Source: Ornithinimicrobium murale (GTDB lineage: Bacteria > Actinomycetota > Actinomycetes > Actinomycetales > Dermatophilaceae). Taken from it: a stretch of 64,000 nucleotides of DNA. Made by a program: the position numbers and the translations under genes. The first letter of the stretch is position 1; every line of letters begins with the position of its first letter. Of this stretch, positions 36,542 to 45,642 are shown one piece after another. A model generated the notes under the pieces. That model had not been told where the DNA came from and did no database searches. It worked only from the letters and a program-made list of their open reading frames with translations. The stretch spans positions 1 to 64,000 of the forward strand of contig NZ_QLVD01000033.1 in assembly GCF_003352835.1 (NCBI RefSeq). Reading direction: 5' to 3'.

Positions 36542-38500
36542 GTGAGCACCGCGACCTCCGCCGTGATCGACCGTGTCCTGGACGGTCGATACCGTGTTGA
36601 GTCCGTGCTCGCCCAGGGCGGCATGGCGGCTGTCTACAGCGCCACCGACCTGCGGCTGGATCGGCGGGTGGCGCTGAAGATCATGCACGCCCACCTGGCC
36701 CGCGACGAGGAGTTCGTCTCCCGGTTCCGGCAGGAGGCCCGCACGGCGGCCCGGCTGTCCCACCCGCACGTGGTCTCGGTCTTCGACCAGGGCGAGGACG
36801 ACGACCTCGTCTTCCTCGCGATGGAGCTTGTCGAGGGCCGCACGCTGCGTGAGGTGATCACCGAGCACGGCGCGCACAGCGTCCGCGACGCCGTCGCCTA
36901 CCTCGACCCGGTCCTCCAGGCGCTCTCGGCCGCCCACGAGGCCGGGTTGGCCCACCGCGACGTCAAGCCCGAGAACGTCCTGATCCGCGCCGACGGCACG
37001 GTCAAGGTCGCCGACTTCGGCCTGGCCCGGGCGGTCACCGCCGCCACCTCCAGCCACAGCAACGAGCTGGTCTGGGGCACGGCGGCCTACCTGGCACCCG
37101 AGCAGGTGGAGCGGGGCCGCACCGACGAGCGCAGCGACATCTACTCCGCCGGGTTGCTGTTCTACGAGCTGCTCACCGGCGTCAAGGCCTTCCCGGGCGA
37201 CAGTCCCGTCCAGGTCGCCTACGCCCACGTGCACGGCGAGGTCCCCCGGGCCGCCGACACCATCCGCACCGTGCCGGCGGAGATCGACGCCTTCATCCAG
37301 TGGGCCTCAGCCACCGACCCCGAGCGCCGACCCACCGACGGCAGCGCCGCCCTCACCGAGCTGCGCCACTCGATCCAGCAGCTCTCCGACGGCGAGCTCG
37401 ATGCCCTGCCGGGTCAGCAGGCCGCCGACCCCGACCTGACGCAGGCCTTCGACCACACCCGACCGTTGCGTCCCACCGACACGGTGGCCGTGCCCCGCCA
37501 GGTGCCGGGCCACTACGCCAAGACGAGCGGCAACAAACCCCGCAAGACCAAGGCGCGGCCCACACCCCAGCCTCCCCCGGCGTCTGCTCCCCCTCGCCGC
37601 CGCCGACGGATGAAGGTCGCGGGCTGGCTCCTCGGCATACTGCTGGTCCTGATCGGTGCCACCGGCGCCGGTGCGGCCTGGTATTTCACCGAGGGACCGG
37701 GCGTGCACTCCCCCGTCCCGACCCTGGAGGGGCTCACCGAGACCGACGCGCGCGCCGCGCTGGACGCAGAGTCATTGGACACCGTCGTGGAGGTGGAGTA
37801 CTCCGAGACGATTGCCCCCGACGTGGTCATGGCCGCCTCGCACGCACCGGGCACCTCCCTGCGGCACGGGACGGACGTCACCCTCACCGTCTCGCAGGGA
37901 CCGGAGCGGTATGCCGTGCCCCTGGTGATTGGTCGCACGCTCGACCAGGCGGAACCCATGATCGAGGACGCCAACCTGACGGTCGGCGAGCCGGAGCTGG
38001 TCTATGACGAGACGATCCCCGAGGGGCAGGTCATCTCCGTCGAGCCCGAGGAGGGCACCGAGCTCAAGCCGGACGCCGAGGTCACCCTGACGGTCAGCCA
38101 GGGCCGCGAGCCAATCGAGATCTCGGACGTGACCGGGGAGTCGCAGGGCGACGCCGAGGAGACCCTGACCGAGGCCGGCTTCGAGGTCGTCGTCAACCCC
38201 GACCGGGTCTTCAGCGACTCGGTCGAGGATGGTGACGTGGTCTCCCAGACCCCCGCCAACGGGACCGGCTTCCGCGGCGACACGGTGACGCTGACGATCT
38301 CCAAGGGGCCCGAACTGATCGAGGTGCCCTCGGTGATCGGCAAGCAGTGGGGCGAGGCCGAGCAGACCCTCAAGGACGCCGGTTTCAAGGTGTCCCGCAA
38401 GGACGTGCTCGGCGGCTACTTCGGCACGGTGCGCACCCAGAGCATCGACGCCGGGGAGATGGTCGAGAAAGACACCGAGATCGTGCTCGAGGTGGTCTGA
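36542..38500 (+). CDS. pknL: PASTA-domain Ser/Thr protein kinase (PknL-locus type)
   Basis: A 652-residue membrane kinase. The Hanks kinase domain (about 10-280) has the glycine loop LAQGGMAAVY, Lys in VALKIM, HRDVKPENV, DFGLARA and APEQVERGRTDERSDIYSAG. A Lys/Pro-rich juxtamembrane segment leads to one helix (about 360-380). Four PASTA repeats (about 390-650, with VPxVIGxxxxxAExxL-like cores) end in LEVV. PASTA domains sense uncrosslinked peptidoglycan. The gene lies near the Rv2175c-like gene as in mycobacteria, although M. tuberculosis PknL itself lacks PASTA. The GTG at 36542 is 58 bases after the LysM gene. Confidence 0.92.
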   Translation: MSTATSAVIDRVLDGRYRVESVLAQGGMAAVYSATDLRLDRRVALKIMHAHLARDEEFVSRFRQEARTAARLSHPHVVSVFDQGEDDDLVFLAMELVEGRTLREVITEHGAHSVRDAVAYLDPVLQALSAAHEAGLAHRDVKPENVLIRADGTVKVADFGLARAVTAATSSHSNELVWGTAAYLAPEQVERGRTDERSDIYSAGLLFYELLTGVKAFPGDSPVQVAYAHVHGEVPRAADTIRTVPAEIDAFIQWASATDPERRPTDGSAALTELRHSIQQLSDGELDALPGQQAADPDLTQAFDHTRPLRPTDTVAVPRQVPGHYAKTSGNKPRKTKARPTPQPPPASAPPRRRRRMKVAGWLLGILLVLIGATGAGAAWYFTEGPGVHSPVPTLEGLTETDARAALDAESLDTVVEVEYSETIAPDVVMAASHAPGTSLRHGTDVTLTVSQGPERYAVPLVIGRTLDQAEPMIEDANLTVGEPELVYDETIPEGQVISVEPEEGTELKPDAEVTLTVSQGREPIEISDVTGESQGDAEETLTEAGFEVVVNPDRVFSDSVEDGDVVSQTPANGTGFRGDTVTLTISKGPELIEVPSVIGKQWGEAEQTLKDAGFKVSRKDVLGGYFGTVRTQSIDAGEMVEKDTEIVLEVV

Positions 38501-38550
38501 GGGCTCCGGGCCGGTATGCCGCTCGGCCGGCTCTCCCGGGGCGCGACCCG

Positions 38551-38620
38551 CCAGGCACGTGCATGGGTTCTACCCACGATGTCGGCGGCACTTCCGGGGT
38601 AGTAGTCGTGCACGTGCTGG
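38551..38620. other. Large imperfect hairpin between convergent genes
   Basis: Two 25-base arms (38551-38575 and 38596-38620) enclose 20 bases. The outer stem pairs GCACGTGCA with TGCACGTGC plus CCA/TGG (one bulge). A seven-base internal loop follows, then TACCC/GGGTA. It lies between the ends of the kinase and threonine aldolase genes. It is longer than a normal terminator and has no U-run. It could be a two-way terminator, an RNA element or a repetitive palindrome. Confidence 0.6.
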
Positions 38621-38635
38621 CCCGTGCCAGCCGAG

Positions 38636-39703
38636 TCAGCCGCGGGCCGGCTCCCGCGAGGTCAGCAGCTCCGTGAGGACGGCCGCAGTGTGGTCGGTCT
38701 GGGCGTCGTCGACGTCCAGGTGCCACACGAATCGGACGTGCTCCGGGCCGGTCGCGTAACCCAGCACACCCCGCTCCCCCGCCGCCTCGATGAAGTCGCT
38801 GGCCGCCCACCCGGCCGGCGCCACGTGCAGGACCAGGATGTTGGTGTGCACGGCCGCGGGGTCAACGGCCTCCGGCACCGCGCCGGCCACGGCCGCGGCG
38901 ACGCGCTGGCAGCGGGCGTGGTCCTGCGCCAACCGGTCCAGCTGGTGCTCGAGGGCATGCCGGCCGGCCGCTGCGAGGATGCCGACCTGCCGCATGCCGC
39001 CGCCGAACCTCTTGCGCCAGACCCGCGCTTCTGCCATCCGGTCCCGGGAACCCACCAGGAGGGAGCCGACCGGAGCACCCAGCCCCTTGCTCAGGCACAC
39101 CGAGACGGTGTCGGCGCAGGCACCGTAGTCCGCCAGCGGCACGCCCGTGGCCACGTGCGCGTTCCACAGCCGCGCGCCGTCCAGGTGGACCGCCATCCCC
39201 CGCTCGTGAGCACGGTGGTGCAGGTCCTGCATCGCCTCCAGGGGCTGGACGGTGCCGCCGCCGAAGTTATGCGTGTTCTCGACCACCACGCAGGCTGTGC
39301 CGACCTGATAGGCGCCACCCTCGGTGACCGCCAACGCCATCGCGGCGTCCACGTCGAGCAGCCCACCGACGGCTGGATAGCTGCGGGCGGAGATGCCGCT
39401 CAACACCGCCGCGGCGCCCATCTCCGCGCGCAGCACGTGCGCCAGGTCGTCGGTGACCAACTCCTGGCCGGGCGCCACATGCAGTCGCACGCCGAGCTGG
39501 TTGGCCATCGAGCCGGTGGGGGTGAACAGCGCGTCCTCGTGACCGAGCAGGTCGGCGACCCGGCGTTGCAGGGCCATCACCGTGGGATCCTCGCCATAGA
39601 CGTCGTCGCCGACCGGAGCCCCGGCCATGGCCTCCCGCATCTCCGGCGTCGGGCGGGTGAGCGTGTCCGAGCGAAGGTCTGCGGTCAGATCGGTCACGCT
39701 CAT
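38636..39703 (-). CDS. Low-specificity L-threonine aldolase
   Basis: A 355-residue fold-type I PLP enzyme that cleaves L-threonine or allo-threonine to glycine and acetaldehyde. The start LRSDTLTRPTPEMREAM, the HNFGGG loop, HLDGARLWNA and the PLP lysine in LSKGLGAPVGS (about 205-215) are all seen. Its start overlaps the DAHP synthase stop by 4 nt, so it is the second gene of that operon; no metabolic reason for the pairing is obvious. A large hairpin lies just beyond its stop. Confidence 0.93.
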   Translation of the reverse strand: MSVTDLTADLRSDTLTRPTPEMREAMAGAPVGDDVYGEDPTVMALQRRVADLLGHEDALFTPTGSMANQLGVRLHVAPGQELVTDDLAHVLRAEMGAAAVLSGISARSYPAVGGLLDVDAAMALAVTEGGAYQVGTACVVVENTHNFGGGTVQPLEAMQDLHHRAHERGMAVHLDGARLWNAHVATGVPLADYGACADTVSVCLSKGLGAPVGSLLVGSRDRMAEARVWRKRFGGGMRQVGILAAAGRHALEHQLDRLAQDHARCQRVAAAVAGAVPEAVDPAAVHTNILVLHVAPAGWAASDFIEAAGERGVLGYATGPEHVRFVWHLDVDDAQTDHTAAVLTELLTSREPARG

Positions 39704-41061
39704 CGTCCAGCCTCCAGCATCGAGGCGACCTGGAAGGCCATCTCCAGACTCTGCTGGTGGTTCAGCCGCGGGTCGCAGAGGGTCTCATAGCGCAGGCCCA
39801 GGTCCTGCACGTCCAGGGCACCGGAGCCACCCACACACTCGGTGACGTCGTTGCCGGTCAGCTCGACGTGGATGCCCCCGGGCCAGGTGCCGACCGTGCG
39901 GTGCGCCTCGAAGAAGCCGGCGACCTCGTCGATGACGTCCTCGAACCGGCGGGTCTTGTGCCCGCTGGGCGAGGTGAAGGTGTTGCCGTGCATCGGGTCA
40001 CAGACCCAGGCGACCTGGTGCGCCACCTCGCCGAGGCTCTCCAGCAGCGAGGGCAGCAGGTCGCGGATCGTGCCGGCGCCCATCCGGGTGATGAAGGTCA
40101 ACCGGCCCGGCCTCCCCTCGGGATCGAGCTTCTCGACCAGCCGCAGCACGTCGTCCCGCGTCGCGGTCGGGCCCAGTTTCACCCCGACCGGGTTGTGCAC
40201 CTGGGAGACGAAGTCGATGTGTGCGTCGTCCAGGCCGCGGGTGCGCTCGCCCACCCAGATGAAGTGGCCGGAGGTGTTGTAGGCGAGCCCGGTGCGCGAG
40301 TCCCGCCGGGTCAGCGCCCGCTCGTAGTCCAGCACCAACGCCTCGTGGCTGGAGTAGAACTCCACCCGGCGCAACTCCTCGGCGTCGGCGACCCCGGAGG
40401 CCTCCAGGAACCGCACGGCACGGTCGATCTCGGCGGCCATCTGCTCATAACGGGCCTGCGCCGGGCCGGCCAGGAAGCCCTTGTTCCAGGTGTGCACGCT
40501 GCGCAGGTCCGCATAGCCACCGGTCGTGAAGGCCCGCACGAGGTTCAGCGTCGAGGCGCTGGCGTGGTAGACGCTGACCATCCGGTTCGGGTCGTGCGCA
40601 CGGGCCTCGGGCGTGAACTCGAAGCCGTTGACCATGTCGCCGCGGTAGGCCGGCAGCGTCACCCCGTCGCGCGTCTCCAGGTCCGAGGACCGCGGCTTGG
40701 CGAACTGCCCGGCGAGCCGGCCGACCTTCACCACGGGCATCCCCGCGCCATAGGTGAGCACGACGGCCATCTGCAGGATGGTCTTGATGCGTTCCCGGAT
40801 GTTGGGGCCGGTCACTCCCTCGAGCGTCTCGGCGCAGTCACCGCCCTGCAGCAGGAAGGCCTCGCCACGGGTCACGGCGCCGAGCTTGTCGCGAAGCTGG
40901 TCACACTCCCCGGCGAAGACCAGCGGGGGGAAGCCCTGCAGGGTCGCGACGGCCCGCTCGAGCGCCCCGGCGTCCTCCCAGGTGGGCTGCTGCCTGGCCG
41001 GCAGGTCGGCCCAGTCGAAGTGCTGCCCGAGGGCTGGGGGTCCGGTCACGTCCGTGGTCAC
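39700..41061 (-). CDS. aroG: Class II 3-deoxy-7-phosphoheptulonate synthase (DAHP synthase)
   Basis: A 453-residue class II (plant/AroG-mycobacterial type) DAHP synthase that joins phosphoenolpyruvate and erythrose-4-phosphate at the start of the shikimate pathway. FAGECDQLRDKLGAVTRGEAFLLQGGDCAE-like text (given in part) starts the barrel; MPVVKVGRLAGQFAKPRS and VCDPMHGNT carry active and metal-site residues. The GTG at 41061 gives the family N-terminus; the frame opens far upstream inside the acyltransferase gene, which is rejected. In M. tuberculosis aroG is Rv2178c, in the same neighbourhood. Confidence 0.94.
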   Translation of the reverse strand: MTTDVTGPPALGQHFDWADLPARQQPTWEDAGALERAVATLQGFPPLVFAGECDQLRDKLGAVTRGEAFLLQGGDCAETLEGVTGPNIRERIKTILQMAVVLTYGAGMPVVKVGRLAGQFAKPRSSDLETRDGVTLPAYRGDMVNGFEFTPEARAHDPNRMVSVYHASASTLNLVRAFTTGGYADLRSVHTWNKGFLAGPAQARYEQMAAEIDRAVRFLEASGVADAEELRRVEFYSSHEALVLDYERALTRRDSRTGLAYNTSGHFIWVGERTRGLDDAHIDFVSQVHNPVGVKLGPTATRDDVLRLVEKLDPEGRPGRLTFITRMGAGTIRDLLPSLLESLGEVAHQVAWVCDPMHGNTFTSPSGHKTRRFEDVIDEVAGFFEAHRTVGTWPGGIHVELTGNDVTECVGGSGALDVQDLGLRYETLCDPRLNHQQSLEMAFQVASMLEAGR

Positions 41062-41095
41062 CCGAACATCGTAGGAGCCCCGGCGCCAGCAACCC

Positions 41096-42160
41096 TCACC
41101 GGTGCTGCTGCTCGCCGTCCTCCGGTATGCCGAGGCTCGCCTCATCGTCCCCGCTCGCTGCCGCGGGGGTCCCCTCAGCGCCGGTGTCCTCGGGCGCGCG
41201 CGCCTCCTCGGCTTCGTCCGCCGAATCGACCGCGTTCGTGTCCTCGTCCGTGTCCTCGCCTGCGTCCGCGTCCTCAGCCCGGCCCTGGCGGGACCGCAGC
41301 TGCTCGCCCACCTGCTCCAGCTGGGTGCGTGCCGTCTCGAACTGTCCCTCGATCTGGGTGCGCGCCGTCGCTGCCCGCTCCTCGACCTGGAGGCGCACCT
41401 GCTCGGCCGTGACCCTGGTCTGGTCGACCGCCTTGTCCACGGCGACCCGGGCACCCTCGACGGCGGCCTTGGCACGGGCGGCGATCCGCTCCTTCACCGA
41501 GGCGGCGTAGTCGTCGACGTACTCCTGGCCGGAGAGCTGCATCAGCTCGTACATGATCTCGTCGGTGATCGAGCGCAGGACGGTCCGGTCGTCCTCCATG
41601 CCCTCATAACGGGAGAAGTCCAGCGGCCTGCCGAACCGGACACCGACCTGCCCGCGTTCGATGTTCGGGATGACCTGACCGGTGGGCTGGGCCTTCTCGG
41701 TGTTGATCATGGCCACCGGAATCACCGGCACCCTGGCCTCCAGGGCCAGCCGCGCGACCCCGGTCTTGCCCTTGTAGAGCTTGCCGTCCGGGCTGCGGGT
41801 GCCCTCGGGATAGATGCCGAACAGCTCGCCCCTGTTCAGCACCCGCAGACCGGAGTTGAGGGCAGCCATGCTGGCCGAGCCGCCAGAGCGGTCGATCGGG
41901 ATCTGGCCCAGGCCCTTGAAGAAGTTCTTGGTCAACCAGCCCTTCACCCCGGTGCCGGTGAAGTATTCGTTCTTCGCCGGGAAGGTCATCCGACGGTCCA
42001 CCACCAGGGGCAGGAAGATCGAGTCAGAGAAGCTCAGGTGGTTGCTGGCAAAGATGGCGCCGCCGCTCTCGGGCACGTGCTCCACGCCCTCGACCCACGG
42101 CTTGAAGAGCGTCTTGACCACGGGGCCGATCAGCACGTGTTTCATCAGCCAGTAGAGCAC
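41096..42160 (-). CDS. 1-acyl-sn-glycerol-3-phosphate acyltransferase with long C-terminal tail
   Basis: A 354-residue protein. The PlsC-type domain (1 to about 225) has SNHLSFSD (the NHx4D catalytic site), GIYPEGTRSPDG (phosphate-binding EGTR) and PVIPVAM. It transfers acyl chains to lysophosphatidic acid at the inner membrane. A C-terminal extension (about 225-354) is a helical Ala/Arg/Glu-rich coiled segment followed by an acidic, disordered tail (AEDADAGEDTDEDTNA), unusual for PlsC. The GTG at 42160 follows GAGGAGG. It corresponds in place to M. tuberculosis Rv2182c. Confidence 0.92.
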   Translation of the reverse strand: MLYWLMKHVLIGPVVKTLFKPWVEGVEHVPESGGAIFASNHLSFSDSIFLPLVVDRRMTFPAKNEYFTGTGVKGWLTKNFFKGLGQIPIDRSGGSASMAALNSGLRVLNRGELFGIYPEGTRSPDGKLYKGKTGVARLALEARVPVIPVAMINTEKAQPTGQVIPNIERGQVGVRFGRPLDFSRYEGMEDDRTVLRSITDEIMYELMQLSGQEYVDDYAASVKERIAARAKAAVEGARVAVDKAVDQTRVTAEQVRLQVEERAATARTQIEGQFETARTQLEQVGEQLRSRQGRAEDADAGEDTDEDTNAVDSADEAEEARAPEDTGAEGTPAAASGDDEASLGIPEDGEQQHR

Positions 42161-42268
42161 CAGGGACCTCCTCGTTCATCGCCCGGTCTCACCTCATGGC
42201 CGCGAGCGTTGTCGCCGCCCGGGGACTCGGACAACCGCAGGGGCAGTCTGTCATGACAAGATCGTGTT

Positions 42269-43036
42269 GTGCAGATCCTTCAGGGCGCGCAGCCCCACCG
42301 GTCCTCGGGTGCCGGCGAGCACGCCGACACCGCGGTCCTGGTGCTGCACGGCATCACCTCCACCCCGCAGATGGTGCGTCCCGTGGCCGAGCACCTCGCC
42401 GAGGAGGGCTTCGCCGTCTCGGCGCCGCTGCTGCCCGGGCACGGCACCACCTGGCAGGACCTGGCCACGACCCGGTATGCGGACTGGCTGGCGGCCGTCG
42501 TCGCCTCCCTGGAGGCGTTGCGGGCCGAGCACAGCACGGTGGTCACCTTCGGGGTCAGCATGGGTGGGGCGCTGGTCACCGATGTCGCGGCGCGACGTCC
42601 GGAGCTGGTGGACGGCCTCGTTCTGGTCAACCCTGCCTTCGGCGCGACCGACTGGCGCCTGCGGGTCATCCCTCACCTCAAGCACGTGGTGCCCGTCGCA
42701 CAGGGCATCGCCGACGACATCCGGCGGGATGGACCCCCGCGCGAGCTGGCCTACCGGTGGACACCGCTCAAGGCCTTTGACTCCTTCGTCGAGCAGTGGC
42801 CCCGACTGGTCCGCCAGCTCCCTGACGTCCACCAGCCGGTGCTGTTGGTGCGCTCCCGGCACGACCAGGTGGTGCCACCGGTGTCCGCGGAGACCTTCCT
42901 GGGAGCCGTCGGCAGCCAGGACGTCACCGTCCGCTGGCTGGAGGACTCCGGCCATGTCGCGCCCTTGGACCACGACGCCGAGGAGCTGATTGCGATCACG
43001 AGCGAGTTCGTGGGCAGGATGGGGCATGGCCACTGA
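42269..43036 (+). CDS. Alpha/beta hydrolase (carboxylesterase)
   Basis: A 255-residue monoacylglycerol-lipase/carboxylesterase-like hydrolase: LVLHGITSTPQMVRPVAEHL (oxyanion HG), GVSMGGAL (nucleophile Ser), VRSRHDQVVPP (Asp) and DSGHVAPLD (His). Length is normal. The GTG at 42269 is used. It is divergent from the acyltransferase gene (108 bases), and the next gene starts 11 bases before its stop. This pairs lipid synthesis and ester hydrolysis genes around one promoter region. Substrate unknown. Confidence 0.9.
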   Translation: MQILQGAQPHRSSGAGEHADTAVLVLHGITSTPQMVRPVAEHLAEEGFAVSAPLLPGHGTTWQDLATTRYADWLAAVVASLEALRAEHSTVVTFGVSMGGALVTDVAARRPELVDGLVLVNPAFGATDWRLRVIPHLKHVVPVAQGIADDIRRDGPPRELAYRWTPLKAFDSFVEQWPRLVRQLPDVHQPVLLVRSRHDQVVPPVSAETFLGAVGSQDVTVRWLEDSGHVAPLDHDAEELIAITSEFVGRMGHGH

Positions 43037-43679
43037 GGGATCCGGGCGGGAGGACCGCCCCGACGACGCGGACGACATCGATGCCCGCTTCGAGGAGATC
43101 GTCTCCGGTCTGCGGGCCGAGCAGCAGGCGACCCAGCAGCAGCGCCGCGAGGCCCTCCGCCGGGCCCAGCAACAACGCCGCACTGCCAACCGGCCGCTCG
43201 AGGGCTTCGATGACCCGAACCCGTGGCCTCCCGGCTCGCGCCGCTCCGACGCAACCCCCACCGAGGAGCCGACGAACGCCCCCGCCGCAGACGGCACGAA
43301 CCCACCGTGGTCAGATCCCTCCACCCCCTCACCCGAGCCTCCCACCGGGCAGCCGCCGGCTGCCCGCGGAGGCGAGCCTCCGCATACGCCTGAGCCAGCC
43401 GAGCCTGCCTGGCGCGGCTGGGAGGAGTCGGACGAGGAGGAGCACTTCATCCCGCCGACCCCGCCCCTGCCCGCCGGTGACCTGCACCTGTGGGCGATCG
43501 TCGTCGGACTGCTGGGTGGGCCCATCCTGCTGATCCTCAGCTCGGTCTTCCGCGTGCTCGACAGCGGCTGGTGGACCACGCTCGGCATCCTGCTGTCCGT
43601 CGGCGGCGTCGTCCTGCTGTTCCTGCGACTGCCCAAGCACCGGGACGACACCGACTCCTCCGGCGGCGCCCAGGTCTAG
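43026..43679 (+). CDS. Proline-rich two-helix membrane protein
   Basis: A 217-residue protein. An Asp/Arg/Gln-rich coiled N-terminus (about 10-55, DADDIDARFEEIVSGLRAEQQ-like, in part) is followed by a Pro/Glu/Thr-rich linker (about 60-150), two membrane helices (about 155-172 and 180-200) and a short basic tail. I recognise no named family. The ATG at 43026 overlaps the hydrolase end by 11 nt and indicates coupling. It ends in a 4-nt overlap with the convergent ANTAR gene. Confidence 0.75.
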   Translation: MATEGSGREDRPDDADDIDARFEEIVSGLRAEQQATQQQRREALRRAQQQRRTANRPLEGFDDPNPWPPGSRRSDATPTEEPTNAPAADGTNPPWSDPSTPSPEPPTGQPPAARGGEPPHTPEPAEPAWRGWEESDEEEHFIPPTPPLPAGDLHLWAIVVGLLGGPILLILSSVFRVLDSGWWTTLGILLSVGGVVLLFLRLPKHRDDTDSSGGAQV

Positions 43680-44419
43680 CCGGTGGCCGCCGGGGCCGTC
43701 GGCGCGGCGCCGACCTCCACCCTCAGGTCGGTCTCGCCCCGGGCGGCGTCCGTGAGCGGGCGCGGGTCGGTCTGCTGCACGATCGCCAGAGCCACGTCCC
43801 GCAGCTTGGTGTTGGTCTCGTTCGACCGGCGGCGCAGCACCTCAAAGGCCCGGTCCAGCGAGATGGCATAGCGCTCCATCAGAATGCCCTGCGCAGCGCC
43901 GATGGTCAGTCGGCTCTGCATCGCGGTGCGCAGGCCATCGAACTGGTAGGCCTGCTGGACGGCCACCCCGGAGAGGCGGGCGTAGACGGCGGCCAGGTCG
44001 ATGGCGCTCTGGTCGAACATGCCGACGTCCCGGGAGTACATGGTGAGCGTGGTCGAGGCCCCATCCACGGGTAGCAGGAGCGTCAGGGACGAGCCGACCC
44101 CCAGCGCCCGTGCCTGGGCCACCCACCGGGGCCAGCGGCGCTCGGTGGCAAAGTCCGGCACGCGGACGATCTCGTGGTCCCACTCCGTATCCAGAGACGG
44201 TCCCTCCCCCATCTCCACCTGCAGGGCGTCCAGCTGGCCGGCGAGGTCATGCGTCGCCGACGACTCCTCGATCCGGCCACGCCGGATCACGGACACGGCG
44301 CAGAAGTCACACCCCGGGACGTTGTGCTGCGCCTCCTGGACCACCTGGTCGAGGGTGTAGTCCAGCTCCGGCTCGGCGTTCAACCGCTCCACGAGAGCGG
44401 CCAACTCATGTTCGTCCAT
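43676..44419 (-). CDS. GAF-ANTAR regulatory protein
   Basis: A 247-residue sensor-regulator. A GAF domain (about 15-150, with CDFCAVSVIRRGRIEESSAT) presumably binds a small ligand. The C-terminal ANTAR helices (about 165-225, SRLTIGAAQGILMERYAISLDRAFEVL) bind RNA and act as transcription antiterminators in characterised relatives. A short acidic tail follows. The ATG at 44419 follows AGGAGG. No ANTAR target RNA hairpin pair was identified nearby, so targets are probably elsewhere. Confidence 0.9.
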   Translation of the reverse strand: MDEHELAALVERLNAEPELDYTLDQVVQEAQHNVPGCDFCAVSVIRRGRIEESSATHDLAGQLDALQVEMGEGPSLDTEWDHEIVRVPDFATERRWPRWVAQARALGVGSSLTLLLPVDGASTTLTMYSRDVGMFDQSAIDLAAVYARLSGVAVQQAYQFDGLRTAMQSRLTIGAAQGILMERYAISLDRAFEVLRRRSNETNTKLRDVALAIVQQTDPRPLTDAARGETDLRVEVGAAPTAPAATG

Positions 44420-44565
44420 CCGAGCCTCCTGGCTGTCAGTTCGCCGGTCGCGACACGTCGGGACGGGGTTGGCCTGCACTCTAGCGGTCCGGCGCGGGTG
44501 CCCCGGGTCTGGTCACAGAACTGGCCGTGCGAGATCCAGCGCGGCCTGGAGTGGCGGGCGCCCCG

Positions 44566-45537
44566 TCAGGCGGCCCCGCCCCGCTGGTTGGTGCGCCGCG
44601 CTGCCCGGCTGCCGAGCAGGGTCAGCGTGTCGACCGCAGCCCGGGCTCCCCGGGACAGACCGGCGCGGGCCTGCCTCCCCGGGACCGCCGCGTGCGGTGA
44701 GACCGTGCTCCGGGACGGGGTCGACATCGTGGGCAGCAGCCGGGAGGCCAGTCCCAGCGCGCGCACCGTGGTCGCCGGCGCGATGCCGTGCACCCGGGAG
44801 CCGATCTTGGCCAGTGGGGTCAGGGTCACCAGAGGGCGGCCGTCCAGCACGCCCTCGACGATCTTGCGCGCCGCACGGTCGACCGACATGGTCAGCAGCG
44901 GGAGCGAGGCGGCCGGGCCGAACCAGGCGAACTCGGCGTCGTGGTCCCCGGTGAAGTGCGCACGCTCGTGGGACCCGGTGCGCATCAGCCCGGGCACGAT
45001 GGTCGTGGCGCTCACCCCGGTGCCCGCCAGCTCGGCGGCCAGGCCCTCGCTGAACCCGACCGCGCCGAACTTTGCCACGGCATACGGCAGCAGGTGCGGT
45101 GGGGCGACCTTGCCGCCGATCGAGGTCACGGTCCCGATCCGTCCATGGCCCCGCTCGCGCATGTCGGGCAGGACTGCGCGGGTCAGCCTGATGGGGCCCC
45201 AGAGCATGGTGTCGATGGCCTGCTCGTAGTGCTCCTCGGTCATCGAGTCGGCCGGGCCGACCTGGATGACCCCGGCAACGCTGACCAGCACCTCGACCGG
45301 GCCCAGCGCGTCGCGCACCTGGCGCACCAGCGCCAGCACCTGGTCAGGATCGCGGACATCACACGGGAACGCACGGACCGGGCCCTCGGCTCGCAGCAGG
45401 TCCTCGGCACGTGCCAGGTCCGCCGGTGTCCTGGCGCAGATGGCCACCTGGTGCCCGCGGCGCAACAGCTCGCGGGCGATGACCAGGCCGAGCCCCCGGG
45501 AGGCCCCGGCCACCAGGGCGACGGGTGCAGAGGTCAT
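44566..45537 (-). CDS. Short-chain dehydrogenase/reductase (classical SDR)
   Basis: A 323-residue SDR. The Rossmann start VAGASRGLGLVIA (TGxxxGxG type), CDVRDPDQVL, the VAGVI strand and the active site YAVAK (Tyr-x3-Lys) are intact. The C-terminus is extended by about 60 residues (TMSTPSRSTVSPH onwards), rich in Arg/Ala, longer than typical. An NAD(P)-dependent oxidoreductase role is safe, the substrate is not. It is divergent from the zinc alcohol dehydrogenase across 105 bases. Confidence 0.88.
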   Translation of the reverse strand: MTSAPVALVAGASRGLGLVIARELLRRGHQVAICARTPADLARAEDLLRAEGPVRAFPCDVRDPDQVLALVRQVRDALGPVEVLVSVAGVIQVGPADSMTEEHYEQAIDTMLWGPIRLTRAVLPDMRERGHGRIGTVTSIGGKVAPPHLLPYAVAKFGAVGFSEGLAAELAGTGVSATTIVPGLMRTGSHERAHFTGDHDAEFAWFGPAASLPLLTMSVDRAARKIVEGVLDGRPLVTLTPLAKIGSRVHGIAPATTVRALGLASRLLPTMSTPSRSTVSPHAAVPGRQARAGLSRGARAAVDTLTLLGSRAARRTNQRGGAA

Positions 45538-45642
45538 CCTCCGACGGTAGGCCCCGGCGCTGCCACGCGCTCCCTGAAGTCATGCCTCCGTCGGGTGGCC
45601 TCCGGAGAGGCGAGCAGCAGCCGTCGCCCGTAGCGTCGAAGG

